A DNA stretch of 47,408 nt from JBDGRJ01 sp042218115 (GTDB lineage Bacteria; Patescibacteriota; Patescibacteriia; Magasanikbacterales; UBA922). The stretch is taken from contig JBDGRJ010000013.1 of the NCBI GenBank assembly GCA_042218115.1, positions 1-47,408 on the forward strand, written 5' to 3'. Positions 15,143-23,651 of this stretch are shown here, one piece after another. The stretch's first letter is position 1, and the number at the start of each line of letters is the position of its first letter. Under the pieces are notes generated by a model. It ran no database searches, was not told where the DNA came from, and worked only from the letters and a program-made list of their open reading frames with translations. Both the position numbers and the translations under genes were made by a program.

Positions 15143-15910
15143 GAATAAAACTAAATTTAGATACCAGCTTACAATCTGATCATAAAAAAACAAAACAATA
15201 AAGGTCCCTAAACTCAGATAAACCCCGAAAGGGGTCTTACTGGTAAATTGCTTACTTTTGAATATGATCAAGATTATACTTACAACAGCCCCAATAACAT
15301 AGGCTAAAAATAAGGCCAATAAAACCTTGGGCCACCCTAAAACTACCCCCATCAGCACCCCCAAACGAATATCACCACCTCCGATCCAGCGACCTCTGGA
15401 AATAAGATACTGCAACAAGAAAAACCCTCCAGCTGCAAGCGCGCCCCAAATCATACTCAAAGGCTCTACCCACCCCATCAATCCATTCACAGCAAAGAGC
15501 AATATTATGGCTGGTATCGTGATCCGATCTAATATTCTCTGAAACCGAAGATCATAAACGAAGATGAACGTAAGCACAAAAACAACAAACCAGTCCCGCA
15601 CTACCAAAGCAATCTCGGGCTCAAAACCACGAACGGTCCAGATAAATAAAAAAACCAGAGCCAGCCACAGCTCCACTAAAAAATACTGCCAAGCTATCTC
15701 CTCTTTGCAGTATGCACATTTACCCCCCAAAAACAGAAAGCTTAAGATGGGAATATTATGATACCAAGCTAGACTTTCCTCACAGTTAGGGCAAAAAGAT
15801 CCTGGAGAAAAAAGTGATACCTCTTCCTTGGATCTATACACTAAAACATTCAAAAAACTACCAAAACCTGCACCCAAAATAAAACTCAATAGCAGCCACC
15901 ATATGTCCAT
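15140..15910 (-). CDS. pilD: Prepilin peptidase / N-methyltransferase
   Basis: 256 aa, polytopic. The N-terminal cytoplasmic loop carries the two CxxC pairs of the methyltransferase-type zinc site (CPNCEESL and CAYCKEEI, residues about 39-75). The two catalytic aspartates of the membrane protease are in VYDLRFQRILD and GGGDIRLG. It cleaves and N-methylates type IV prepilins at the inner membrane. It is followed upstream on the same strand by a prepilin, a response regulator and pilM, in one probable operon with short gaps. Its stop codon lies inside the arm of the 144-bp element. Confidence 0.95.
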   Translation of the reverse strand: MDIWWLLLSFILGAGFGSFLNVLVYRSKEEVSLFSPGSFCPNCEESLAWYHNIPILSFLFLGGKCAYCKEEIAWQYFLVELWLALVFLFIWTVRGFEPEIALVVRDWFVVFVLTFIFVYDLRFQRILDRITIPAIILLFAVNGLMGWVEPLSMIWGALAAGGFFLLQYLISRGRWIGGGDIRLGVLMGVVLGWPKVLLALFLAYVIGAVVSIILIIFKSKQFTSKTPFGVYLSLGTFIVLFFYDQIVSWYLNLVLF

Positions 15911-15920
15911 AGCTTAGTTA

Positions 15921-16379
15921 TTATTGTTGCTGCTGGGCGTTTTGTATCCCCGAAGGGGTAACGATAATGGGGCCGGGACCAAAACCACCGGTCTTGCCTT
16001 CAAGCCGTGCTTGAATCTGGTAAGTATCCCCATTTTGAGAGGAGTAAATGTACCTGTTTTCACCTGGATCAGAAGGAATGTTGCTTAGTGCATCTCCACA
16101 TCCCGAACTAGCAAAGCCCTCTTCTGAGTCGAGACATTTTGCTGAGTTACCACCCAAAACTACACCTTCTTCAGCTACTGGGTACTGATTATTTTCAGTA
16201 AAGTAAATTTCTAAGGAAGTCTGAATTTGTTTGAGATCAGAAAGTCTGTTTTGGTCTCTCGCCTCCTCTCTGGCTGAGCCCAAAGCTATGACAGCAAGAG
16301 TGGATAAAAGTCCGATTATAGCTATTACTACCAATAGTTCTATTAAGGTAAAACCATCCTCCTCGGTGTAAAAACTCAT
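15921..16379 (-). CDS. Type IV prepilin-like protein
   Basis: 152 aa. A short leader (MSFYTEEDG) precedes the class III cleavage/methylation site G|FTLIELLVVIAIIGLL with Glu at mature position 5, then an N-terminal hydrophobic helix and a small globular domain with two cysteines (AKCLDSEEGFASSGC) that may form a disulfide. C terminus is Gly/Pro then Gln-rich. Substrate of the adjacent prepilin peptidase, ten nt downstream of it in the operon. Could be a major pilin or a pseudopilin. Confidence 0.9.
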   Translation of the reverse strand: MSFYTEEDGFTLIELLVVIAIIGLLSTLAVIALGSAREEARDQNRLSDLKQIQTSLEIYFTENNQYPVAEEGVVLGGNSAKCLDSEEGFASSGCGDALSNIPSDPGENRYIYSSQNGDTYQIQARLEGKTGGFGPGPIIVTPSGIQNAQQQQ

Positions 16380-16389
16380 ATCATTTTGA

Positions 16390-16773
16390 TTAGTTAATAA
16401 AATTCTGTTGTAAACATTTAGCTACATTGGCAGGCTTTATGTGCTGTTTTACTATATACTGATTTGCCCCATACTCACGTGCTTTCTCCACATCCCTCTT
16501 CTCGCCCAGCTCAGATAAAACCACAACCGGTAGATAGCTCGTCTCACCATTCTCCTTAAAACGTTCCAGCAGATCATAGCCCTCTGTGTCAGCTAATACC
16601 AATTCTTGTAAAATTACTTTTGGATTATTTTCTTTTGCGGACCTAAAACCTCTTTCACTATCTGTATATGTCTGACTCTTCAGGCCATGTTTAGAAAAAT
16701 ATTCTTGGTATATATCCAAAAAGTGCTGATCCTTATCAATGTGTATTATATCCAGGTCTTTCTCTGTTTCCAT
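16390..16773 (-). CDS. Stand-alone response-regulator receiver domain
   Basis: 127 aa, a single CheY-like receiver without output domain. The fold's order is visible: IHIDKDQ near the N terminus, a central strand VILQELVLADTEG where the phospho-acceptor Asp would be expected, PVVVLSELGE and NQYIVKQH with the conserved C-terminal Lys. The acceptor position reads Glu in LQELVL, so phosphorylation may be lost or altered. It sits between pilM and the prepilin, suggesting control of pilus assembly or motility. No histidine kinase is nearby. Confidence 0.85.
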   Translation of the reverse strand: METEKDLDIIHIDKDQHFLDIYQEYFSKHGLKSQTYTDSERGFRSAKENNPKVILQELVLADTEGYDLLERFKENGETSYLPVVVLSELGEKRDVEKAREYGANQYIVKQHIKPANVAKCLQQNFIN

Positions 16774-16813
16774 TATACATAATTAATAAAACAACTGCAA
16801 TATAACTTAATCA

Positions 16814-16938
16814 GTCCGTTGAAAAACTCACACATTCAAAAAGATGCAGAACACCCTCCGAGACGAAGCCTCCAGCTTGTCTCACCAGCGAGGCTCGGAG
16901 GATGTTCAAGCCCAGCTTAAAATAGTATTTCAATAGTC
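16814..16938. repeat. 125-bp palindromic element, copy C
   Basis: Left end GTCCGTTGAAAAACT (16814-16828) matches the terminal repeat of the 128-bp element, and the right end (16924-16938) is its imperfect inverse. A GC-rich helix in the centre (CCTCCGAG with CTCGGAGG) encloses the core GAAGCCTCCAGCTTGTCTCA, also found in copy D (18254-18375). Lies between pilM and the response-regulator gene. Confidence 0.65.
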
Positions 16939-16945
16939 TACTTAA

Positions 16946-18088
16946 TTAAACCAAATTTCTCAAAGCTAGTCCAATACTAACCGACATTCTCGGCCCAAGT
17001 TCATCCAAAAGAGATTTCAGTCCTTGTTGATAAACCACCCTAGCCCAAGGATCGCCAACAAATACCTTCAAATCAAAGTACTCCCTTATTGCCCTAGCTA
17101 ATGGAGGAAAAAAGGAAGACCCACCGGTGAGGATAATCTTCTCCGGTTTTGCCTGCTCATTGCCGGACTGATGAGCATAGAGATCAAACCCGTACTCTAT
17201 TTCCTTGATAATAGGGTCGGTGAGCTGATCAAACGGCTCCGGATCAAGATCCTCTTCTTTTAGCTTAGAAATATCTTTTTTTACTTGAGTAATATCGCTG
17301 CCCTTCAGTCCTGTCAACCCCTTCAAAGCGGAGTTTATGGTCTCGCCCCCCACCTCAATACTTCTGTGTGTCATAGGAAGACCTTTGTCCATTATAAAAA
17401 AGTTAGATCTTTCGGTGCCTACATCCACCACCAATACCGTAGAAGGGTCCTCGCCTACCAAAGACCTCTGGAGTGAGAAGGCTTCTGTCTCCAGCTCCTG
17501 CAGCTGCAGACCGGCTTTTTGGAAGATAGCGGTATAGAACTTCACTAAATTTCTAGGTGCAGCAGTGACTAAGAAACGCTGATAATCAGATTCTTCAGTA
17601 TCTTTTGGTATCTCACGATGAACTATCTGCATCTCATCTACGGGGCGCGATATTAGCTTATCTACCTCTGCTTCTATCACCTCCTCTCTGCTTTCCTCTT
17701 CCATCTCCGGCACCGTGACTATAGTGTGGAACACATACGATACAGGTAAGCTGGCGGTGATCTTGTTTCCTTTTACTTTAGATTGTTTTATTAGCTTCTC
17801 CAAAGTTTGAGCACAAGTATTAATTTTTTCTTCATCCAATGCTTCCTCCCCTTCAGGAGTCTGGTCTTCCTGTTCCTCCGGTAGTACTATATCGCCGGTT
17901 TCAGGGTCCTGTGAACGATCAGGTGTAGTATCTGCAGTATCGAGATGAATATCAATAGGATTATCCACCAAACCATAAGTCCACAGCTGCGGTCTATCCT
18001 CGGTCTCTTTTAGCTCAACCACCTTTATACTTCCCGCTCCTATATCTACCCCTATGTGAGAACTTTCTTCACTGCCGAAAAGTGACAT
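16946..18088 (-). CDS. pilM: Type IV pilus assembly protein PilM
   Basis: 380 aa, actin-like ATPase fold of the FtsA/PilM family. N-terminal phosphate-1 motif SSHIGVDIGAGSIKVVEL, phosphate-2 region VLVVDVGTERSNFFIMDKG, and the adenosine motif IILTGGSSFFPPLARAI are all visible. An unusual acidic insert (residues about 50-95, rich in Asp/Glu/Gln/Pro) lengthens it over typical PilM. It forms the cytoplasmic platform of the type IV pilus with PilN. PilN, PilO, PilC and PilB are not in the window. Start without Shine-Dalgarno; a GC-rich hairpin lies just upstream at about 18107-18124. Confidence 0.92.
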   Translation of the reverse strand: MSLFGSEESSHIGVDIGAGSIKVVELKETEDRPQLWTYGLVDNPIDIHLDTADTTPDRSQDPETGDIVLPEEQEDQTPEGEEALDEEKINTCAQTLEKLIKQSKVKGNKITASLPVSYVFHTIVTVPEMEEESREEVIEAEVDKLISRPVDEMQIVHREIPKDTEESDYQRFLVTAAPRNLVKFYTAIFQKAGLQLQELETEAFSLQRSLVGEDPSTVLVVDVGTERSNFFIMDKGLPMTHRSIEVGGETINSALKGLTGLKGSDITQVKKDISKLKEEDLDPEPFDQLTDPIIKEIEYGFDLYAHQSGNEQAKPEKIILTGGSSFFPPLARAIREYFDLKVFVGDPWARVVYQQGLKSLLDELGPRMSVSIGLALRNLV

Positions 18089-18253
18089 TTGATCTGATTT
18101 ATTTTATCCCGGCGAAGCCGGTGGGTATAAATTAAATAAAATCTTTATCTTAAGACTACTTGATTCGATTGCTATAAATAGAACCAAAAATCAATCTTAT
18201 AAAAATTATAACACACCAAACGGTTCAAGCTAAATACAGATATTATGAGGCAA

Positions 18254-18375
18254 GGACGCTGAAAACTATTCTTAGCAAAGTTCGAACAACTTTCGAACAG
18301 AAGCCTTCAGCTTGTCTGACCAGCGAGGCTCGGCAGGTGTTCTGCACCTTTTTGAAATATTTTTTCTCAGCGGCC
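18254..18375. repeat. 122-bp palindromic element, copy D
   Basis: Ends GGACGCTGAAAACT (18254-18267) and its imperfect inverse (to 18375) resemble those of copy C. The core GAAGCCTTCAGCTTGTCTGA and ACCAGCGAGGCTCGG match copy C in the same orientation, while the flanking arms match copy C in the opposite orientation, as if the core had been flipped. Confidence 0.6.
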
Positions 18376-18394
18376 TTATATTATCAAGCTGCAC

Positions 18395-18423
18395 TTTACA
18401 AATCAGAGTGGAAAAAATATAAT
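18395..18423 (+). promoter_or_regulatory. Promoter of cysS
   Basis: TTTACA (18395-18400), 17-bp spacer, TATAAT (18418-18423), 21 bp before the ATG. The predicted leader is very short with no Shine-Dalgarno. Confidence 0.7.
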
Positions 18424-18444
18424 AAAGCCACTTAATATACTCAA

Positions 18445-19809
18445 ATGTTAAAACTCTATAATACCAGAACGAGACAAAAAGAAGAATTTATCCCGAGAGG
18501 CGAAGACCAGGTAAAGATGTACTCATGCGGCCCCACAGTGTATGATTATGTACATATCGGCAATCTGAGAGCCTTTGTAACGGAGGATATACTTTATCGA
18601 GTGCTAAAATACAAAGGGCACAACGTTAACTACATTATGAATATCACTGATGTAGGCCACCTGACTGACGATGCTGATCAGGGTGAAGATAAAATGGAGC
18701 AAGGAGCAGAACGCGAAGGTAAAACCGCAGAAGAGATAGCAGAATTTTATACCAAAGCCTTCAAAAAGGACGCTCGTGATCTGAATATTTTACCACCTGA
18801 TAAGTGGCCTATCGCCACCAAGCATATCGAAGAGATGGTTGAGCTGGTAAAAAAATTGCGCGATAAAGGGTATACCTATGAAACATCTGACGGGATTTAT
18901 TTTGACACGACCAAGCTGGAAGATTATGGAAAATTGGCAAACCTAAAACAACAAGACTTAGATCCCGGAGCCCGAGTAGAGATGAAAGAAAAGAAAAATA
19001 AGCATGATTTTGCCCTCTGGAAATTCTCACCGGAAGATAAAGACAGACAGATGGAGTGGGAGGCCTTCGGCCGGAAGGGTTTTCCCGGCTGGCATATAGA
19101 GTGTTCAGCAATGTCAATGGAATATCTGGGTGAGCAGTTCGATATACACTGGGGCGGCGTCGATCACATACCGGTTCACCACACCAATGAAATCGCCCAA
19201 TCAGAAGCAGCAACCGAGAAAAAGCCGTGGGTGAACTTCTGGATGCATGTAGAGTTTCTACAAGTGAAAGACGAGAAGATGAGCAAATCAAAAGGCAATT
19301 TTGTGACTATGAAAGATATTAAAGAAGAAAATATAGACCCGCTTGCTTTCCGTTACTTTCTGCTGCAATCACATTACAGAAAGGAGCTTAACTTTACCTG
19401 GGAAGCACTAGAGGCAGCAGAAAACGGTCTGAAAAAATTAAGAAGAAAAACAAACAGCCTTGGTGATCGTGAGCCGGGAGATCCAAAACTGGAACAAGAA
19501 TTTATAGAAGCGATAAACGATGATCTAAATACCAGCAAAGCACTATCTGTAGTCTGGGAAGGGTTCGATAAGGGTCGAGTAAATAAAGATTTAATCTCAA
19601 AGTTTGATAAAATCTTAGGTCTAGACCTGCTGGAGCTGAAAGAAGAGCAGATAGATATACCCCAAGAAGTACAAGAGCTTTTGGATATGAGAGCAGAAGC
19701 ACGTGAAGCAGGAAACTGGGAAAAAAGTGATAAGCTGAGAGCTGAAATTAAAGCTAAAGGTTATGAAATAAGGGATACGGATCAGGGGCAGCAAGTATCC
19801 GAAAAATAA
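18445..19809 (+). CDS. cysS: Cysteinyl-tRNA synthetase
   Basis: 454 aa, class I aminoacyl-tRNA synthetase charging tRNA-Cys. Visible: the zinc Cys and HIGH-type motif in SCGPTVYDYVHIGNLR (about 28-43), the second zinc region WHIECSAMS with the zinc/substrate Cys, HHTNEIAQSEA, and KMSKSKGN (about 278-285). C-terminal helical DALR-like region is short, as in compact versions. Ends three bp from the convergent pyrG stop. Promoter at 18395-18423. Confidence 0.97.
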   Translation: MLKLYNTRTRQKEEFIPRGEDQVKMYSCGPTVYDYVHIGNLRAFVTEDILYRVLKYKGHNVNYIMNITDVGHLTDDADQGEDKMEQGAEREGKTAEEIAEFYTKAFKKDARDLNILPPDKWPIATKHIEEMVELVKKLRDKGYTYETSDGIYFDTTKLEDYGKLANLKQQDLDPGARVEMKEKKNKHDFALWKFSPEDKDRQMEWEAFGRKGFPGWHIECSAMSMEYLGEQFDIHWGGVDHIPVHHTNEIAQSEAATEKKPWVNFWMHVEFLQVKDEKMSKSKGNFVTMKDIKEENIDPLAFRYFLLQSHYRKELNFTWEALEAAENGLKKLRRKTNSLGDREPGDPKLEQEFIEAINDDLNTSKALSVVWEGFDKGRVNKDLISKFDKILGLDLLELKEEQIDIPQEVQELLDMRAEAREAGNWEKSDKLRAEIKAKGYEIRDTDQGQQVSEK

Positions 19810-19812
19810 ATT

Positions 19813-21441
19813 TTATTTGGTCGATCTTAAAAACTCTAAAAACAAAGGATGGGGTCGCATCGGACGAGATTTAAATTCCGGATGAAACTGCACCCCCACA
19901 AAGAAAGGGTGGTCTTTTAGCTCTACAATTTCTACCAAGTCTCTTTTTTTATTTATACCTACTACTTTGAGCCCATTTTCATTTATTGTGTTTCGATAAT
20001 CATTATTAAACTCAAACCTGTGTCTATGCCTCTCTTCAATCTCTCTTTTGCCATAAGCTTGATGAACTTTTGAGTCTGATTTTAGCTCTGCCTTGCATGA
20101 TCCCAGCCTCATAGTGCCACCATAGCGATTGTGGTTTAAATTCTCTTCTTGGTGTGGATTCACATCAATTACCGGCTCATCTGTGTTCGTGTTTAGCTCG
20201 ATCGTGGTAGCTTCCTCAATCCCTACGACATTACGTACAAATTCTATACAAGCTAACTGCATTCCATAACAAAGACCCAGATAGGGTGTGTCATTTTCTC
20301 TCACTTGCTCGATAGCTGTTACAATACCCTCCACTCCTCTAGTGCCGAAGCCACCGGGTACAATTACACCATCAAATTCCTTTAGTTCTTGAGCCTTATC
20401 GGGATTCTCCGTATACTCTTCCGAGTCCACCCACTCTAGCTGAGCATCTATATCCGTATATGCCCCAGCATGCTCGACTGCCTCGATTACGGAGATATAA
20501 GAGTCTGAAAGTGTGAAGTCTCCGGTCTCAAAGTACTTACCCACCACAGCTATCTCTTTTTGTTCTTTTCCATTCTTAGCTTTGTCCACAAAATTCCCCC
20601 ACTCTTTAAGGTCAGTATTTCTGCCTTTCATATTCAGAGAGTTCAACAATTTATTACCCAGATTTTCACGCTCAAAATTAATGGGAATCTGATAGATCGA
20701 GTCTACATCCGGAGCTGAAATTACATGATCTTTGTCCACACCGCAAAATACGGACAGCTTCTCATATCTGGGCTGATCCAGCTCTATCTTACTTCTACCT
20801 ATGATTACATCAGCATTAATACCGGCCTCATTAAGCTGTCTGGATGCGTGCTGGGTCGGCTTTGTTTTCATCTCACCTATATGCTCGGGAATAGGAAGGT
20901 AGCTTACCAGCACTACCGCCACATCCCCAGGGTTCTCTAGCTGCATCTCTCTCACCGCCTCTAGAAAAAGTATATTTTCATACTCACCCACGGTTCCCCC
21001 GATCTCCGTGATAGTGATCTCGGCACCGGCTTTTTCTTGCGCTTTTTCGATTCTGCGTATTATCTCTTCGGGTATATGAGGGACCACCTGCACGCATTTT
21101 CCGTCATAGCCCATGCTGCGTTCACGCTCTATTACGCTTCTATATACCCGACCGGTAGTCATGTAGTTGGTGGAGGTAAGATTCTCATTGAGAAACCGCT
21201 CATAATTTCCCATATCCTGGTCTGTTTCATCACCATCCTCGGTAACAAAAACCTCCCCGTGCTCGGTAGGGCTCATTGTGCCTGCATCCACGTTCACATA
21301 CGGATCCGCTTTGAGGGCGGTCACATCAAAACCTTTAGCCTTAAAAATTGTGCCCAAAGATGCAGTAGTGACCCCTTTGCCTACTCCACTCATTACACCC
21401 CCAACTACAAATATATATTTAGGAGCCTGTTGTTGTTGCAT
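19813..21441 (-). CDS. pyrG: CTP synthase
   Basis: 542 aa, full length. N-terminal amidoligase domain with the P-loop GGVMSGVGKGVTTASLG, SPTEHGEVFVTEDG and EIGGTVGEYEN. C-terminal class I glutamine amidotransferase domain with PGGFGTRG, the nucleophile Cys in GLCYGMQLACIEF and the closing HPEF motif. Converts UTP to CTP using glutamine. It follows rplI by nine nt on the same strand, so both are probably co-transcribed. Lacks a Shine-Dalgarno. Confidence 0.97.
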   Translation of the reverse strand: MQQQQAPKYIFVVGGVMSGVGKGVTTASLGTIFKAKGFDVTALKADPYVNVDAGTMSPTEHGEVFVTEDGDETDQDMGNYERFLNENLTSTNYMTTGRVYRSVIERERSMGYDGKCVQVVPHIPEEIIRRIEKAQEKAGAEITITEIGGTVGEYENILFLEAVREMQLENPGDVAVVLVSYLPIPEHIGEMKTKPTQHASRQLNEAGINADVIIGRSKIELDQPRYEKLSVFCGVDKDHVISAPDVDSIYQIPINFERENLGNKLLNSLNMKGRNTDLKEWGNFVDKAKNGKEQKEIAVVGKYFETGDFTLSDSYISVIEAVEHAGAYTDIDAQLEWVDSEEYTENPDKAQELKEFDGVIVPGGFGTRGVEGIVTAIEQVRENDTPYLGLCYGMQLACIEFVRNVVGIEEATTIELNTNTDEPVIDVNPHQEENLNHNRYGGTMRLGSCKAELKSDSKVHQAYGKREIEERHRHRFEFNNDYRNTINENGLKVVGINKKRDLVEIVELKDHPFFVGVQFHPEFKSRPMRPHPLFLEFLRSTK

Positions 21442-21450
21442 AAAAATAAA

Positions 21451-21916
21451 TTATTCCGGTTGTACATTTAGTGTAACAGAAGCCGCACTTCCATCAGCCA
21501 GATCTATCCTGACCTCTCCTGCTCCGGTAGTCTTGATCTCACTCGGAAAGCTTATTTNNNNNNNNNNNNNNNNNNNNNNNNNNNNCAATATCTTCACCAC
21601 AAAACTCTTTGATAGCAGAAATAACATCATCTTCCCCCACAGAAGCATATAGCTTTCCGTCTTCGTTTGCGGGCTTTTGTAAGTTGATGGTCGCCCCATC
21701 TAGCTTTGAGTGTTTTTCTTGAGCCTGTTGCTTTTGTTTATTTTCTTGTTTCTGTTTTTGTTTTTTCTTTTGCTTTATCTCTTGAATGTTCTTTTCGGTA
21801 GCCGGTTTAGCTAGCCCGTTTGGGATCAAATAGTTTCGGGCATAACCGGAGCTTACATCCACTATATCTCCCTCCTCGCCTTGCTTATCCACCCTCTCAA
21901 GTAAAATAACTTGCAT
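21451..21916 (-). CDS. rplI: Ribosomal protein bL9, interrupted by an N gap
   Basis: The N-terminal part (from 21916) is the bL9 signature MQVILLERVDKQGEEGDIVDV, with GYARNYLIPNGLAKPAT, then the long connecting helix rich in Lys/Gln and the start of the C-terminal domain (EFCGEDI). After the 28-N gap (21558-21585) the domain resumes (ISFPSEIKTTGAGEVRIDL) but in another frame, so the N count is not the real gap length. The gene is most likely intact in the organism. bL9 binds 23S rRNA in the large subunit. pyrG follows nine nt downstream. Confidence 0.9.
21558..21585. other. Assembly gap (28 N) inside rplI
   Basis: Twenty-eight N. The two flanks of rplI are in different frames, so the true gap differs from 28 by a length that is not a multiple of three. 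Confidence 0.95.
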
Positions 21917-21935
21917 TATTTCTTAATTTTAATTA

Positions 21936-22079
21936 ATGAAGAACATATTCCTGAGTCGGGTCTAATCACCGAAGCGGGCACGGACTGCTCGACATCTCGT
22001 TGAGCAGGAGCGAAGGTGATTACCTATAAAAATTCATGCTGGGAATTCTTATTAAAGAACTCCGGAATATGTTCTTCAT
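21936..22079. repeat. 144-bp structured intergenic element, copy B
   Basis: Outer arms of 16 bp (21936-21951/22064-22079) are perfectly complementary. Inside, TAATCACC (21963-21970) pairs with GGTGATTA (22015-22022) around the same internal loop as copy A: GAAGCGGGCACGGA (21971-21984) opposite GAGCGAA (22008-22014). An inner helix pairs 21985-21990 with 22002-22007. A second hairpin (22031-22035/22043-22047) has loop ATGCTGG. It lies 19 nt upstream of the rplI start, between divergent rplI and era. Confidence 0.75.
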
Positions 22080-22099
22080 ATTTAAATCTTACCACGAAC

Positions 22100-22128
22100 T
22101 TGTATATTTAGCAAAATACTGCTATCAT
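22100..22128 (+). promoter_or_regulatory. Promoter of era
   Basis: TTGTAT (22100-22105), 17-bp spacer, TATCAT (22123-22128), about 40 bp before the ATG. Confidence 0.55.
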
Positions 22129-22169
22129 AGTGCTTACCCTAGCAAAATAATAATTAACTTAAATTTACA

Positions 22170-23036
22170 ATGAAATCAGGACTGGTCTCAATAATAGGAA
22201 GAACAAATGCTGGTAAATCCACTCTAATGAACGCACTGGTTGGAAGAAAAATTGCAGCCACTAGCAACACCCCCCAGCTCACCAGACACCACCTCCATGG
22301 AGTAATGAACACTGAAGAAGGTCAAGCCGTGTTTATAGACACGCCGGGTATTTTTAAAGGAGCCAAAACTCAGTTAAACTCAAAATTAGTAGAAAAAGCC
22401 GAAGAGGCCACAGAAGGAGTAGACGTAATTCTTTATGTAGTAGATCCGACCAGAAAAATCGGTGATGAGGAAAGAACGGTATATGGTATGATCAGACACT
22501 TGGACCAGCCAAAGATAATGGCAATAAATAAGATGGATATGGACCAACAAAAGGCTAAATACAAACAAGACTACAAGATATGGGAGCCTAATTTTGATGC
22601 TACTTTTGAGATCTCCGCCAAACAAGATAAGGGTCTGGAGCCACTCAAAGATAAAATAATGGAGCTGCTGCCAGAAGGGGAAAAGCTATATCCAGAAGAC
22701 CAGCTAACCAACATTACCAAAGAATTTTGGGTGGAGGAAATTTTACGAGAAAAAATATATGATGCTATGCGCCAAGAAATCCCCTACTCCACCACAGCAG
22801 AGGTAGAAAAAATCGAAAGCACAAAAGATGAGGACGGTGAAGATATGTTTGTGATAGAAGCAAAAATAGTGACCAATACAGAAAATCACAAAAGTATGCT
22901 TATTGGCAAAAACGGACAAAAAATAAAACAAATCGGAAGGATGGCACGCAAAGAGCTGGAATATGCTCTAAATAAAAAAGTATACTTGGATTTGGAAGTA
23001 GAATACGATCGTCACTGGGTCGAGAGGATGAAATAG
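22170..23036 (+). CDS. era: GTPase Era
   Basis: 288 aa, the usual length. G1 GRTNAGKST (10-18), switch region with a conserved Thr, G3 DTPG, G4 NKMD and a G5-like SAKQ are visible. The C-terminal KH domain is recognisable by AKIVTNTENHKSMLIGKNGQK and IKQIGRMARKELE. Era binds the 3' end of 16S rRNA during small-subunit assembly. Followed 50 bp later by the plus-strand membrane-ATPase cluster. Confidence 0.96.
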   Translation: MKSGLVSIIGRTNAGKSTLMNALVGRKIAATSNTPQLTRHHLHGVMNTEEGQAVFIDTPGIFKGAKTQLNSKLVEKAEEATEGVDVILYVVDPTRKIGDEERTVYGMIRHLDQPKIMAINKMDMDQQKAKYKQDYKIWEPNFDATFEISAKQDKGLEPLKDKIMELLPEGEKLYPEDQLTNITKEFWVEEILREKIYDAMRQEIPYSTTAEVEKIESTKDEDGEDMFVIEAKIVTNTENHKSMLIGKNGQKIKQIGRMARKELEYALNKKVYLDLEVEYDRHWVERMK

Positions 23037-23086
23037 TTTTCGGCCCGCCCTTCTTTTTTGATATACTACTGTTGAAATAATTATAC

Positions 23087-23650
23087 ATGCCACAAGACCA
23101 ACAACAGGAACAACCTAGTCAGTCTTTTACTCCGGAGCAGACGAGTGAGAAAGGTGCAGAAAGCACCGAGGGAGAGTCCGGTGCACCGTCAGAATCCGAA
23201 ACAAAAGAGGTCAGTGAGACAAAAGAAAAAAAAGCACCACAAGAAGAGATACAAAAAAAGAAAAGTGGAATAAAAAAACAGCAGCAACAGACCAGCCAAC
23301 AAAGCTCGGCTAAGGCTCAACCAAAAGATGAACTGACCGAAGAGATTGAGTCAATTCTAGAGGAAGGGCTCGAAGATGCATATAGAGAGATGACACCGGT
23401 TCAGCAACAAGAGTTTAAGATCAAAGGAGAAGAAACTGCCGAAAAAATAAGAGAGATGATCCAAACAGGAAAAGCTAAGGTTAAGAAAATTTTTGAGCTC
23501 ATATTTGATTGGCTGAAAACTTTACCGGGTGTCAATAAATTTTACATAGAACAGGAAGCAAAGATAAAAGCGGATAAAGTAGCAAAACTAGAACAACAAA
23601 AGAGGACTGAAGAAAAACAACAGAAAAATATAAATATCAAAGAAGGATAA
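23087..23650 (+). CDS. Hypothetical Gln/Glu-rich helical protein, 187 aa
   Basis: Not recognised. The first about 85 residues are low-complexity Gln/Ser/Glu/Lys. Residues about 90-175 are predicted helical, with a hydrophobic patch (KKIFELIFDWLKTLPGVNKFYIEQ) that could be an amphipathic or membrane-associating helix, and a charged C-terminal coiled coil. No signal peptide. It ends one base before the start of the 871-aa ATPase gene, so translation is probably coupled and it likely acts with that ATPase. Confidence 0.75.
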   Translation: MPQDQQQEQPSQSFTPEQTSEKGAESTEGESGAPSESETKEVSETKEKKAPQEEIQKKKSGIKKQQQQTSQQSSAKAQPKDELTEEIESILEEGLEDAYREMTPVQQQEFKIKGEETAEKIREMIQTGKAKVKKIFELIFDWLKTLPGVNKFYIEQEAKIKADKVAKLEQQKRTEEKQQKNINIKEG

Positions 23651-23651
23651 A

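Larger units (their letters stand above)
18089..18444. other. Intergenic region between divergent pilM and cysS
   Basis: 356 bp without a gene. It holds a GC-rich hairpin next to the pilM start (about 18107-18124), an A/T-rich stretch with the likely pilM promoter, the 122-bp palindromic element (18254-18375) and the cysS promoter (18395-18423). Confidence 0.7.

Noticed and set aside
14999..22079. CRISPR array
   Set aside because: The four palindromic copies are kilobases apart between genes, not regularly spaced, and have no spacers or cas genes.
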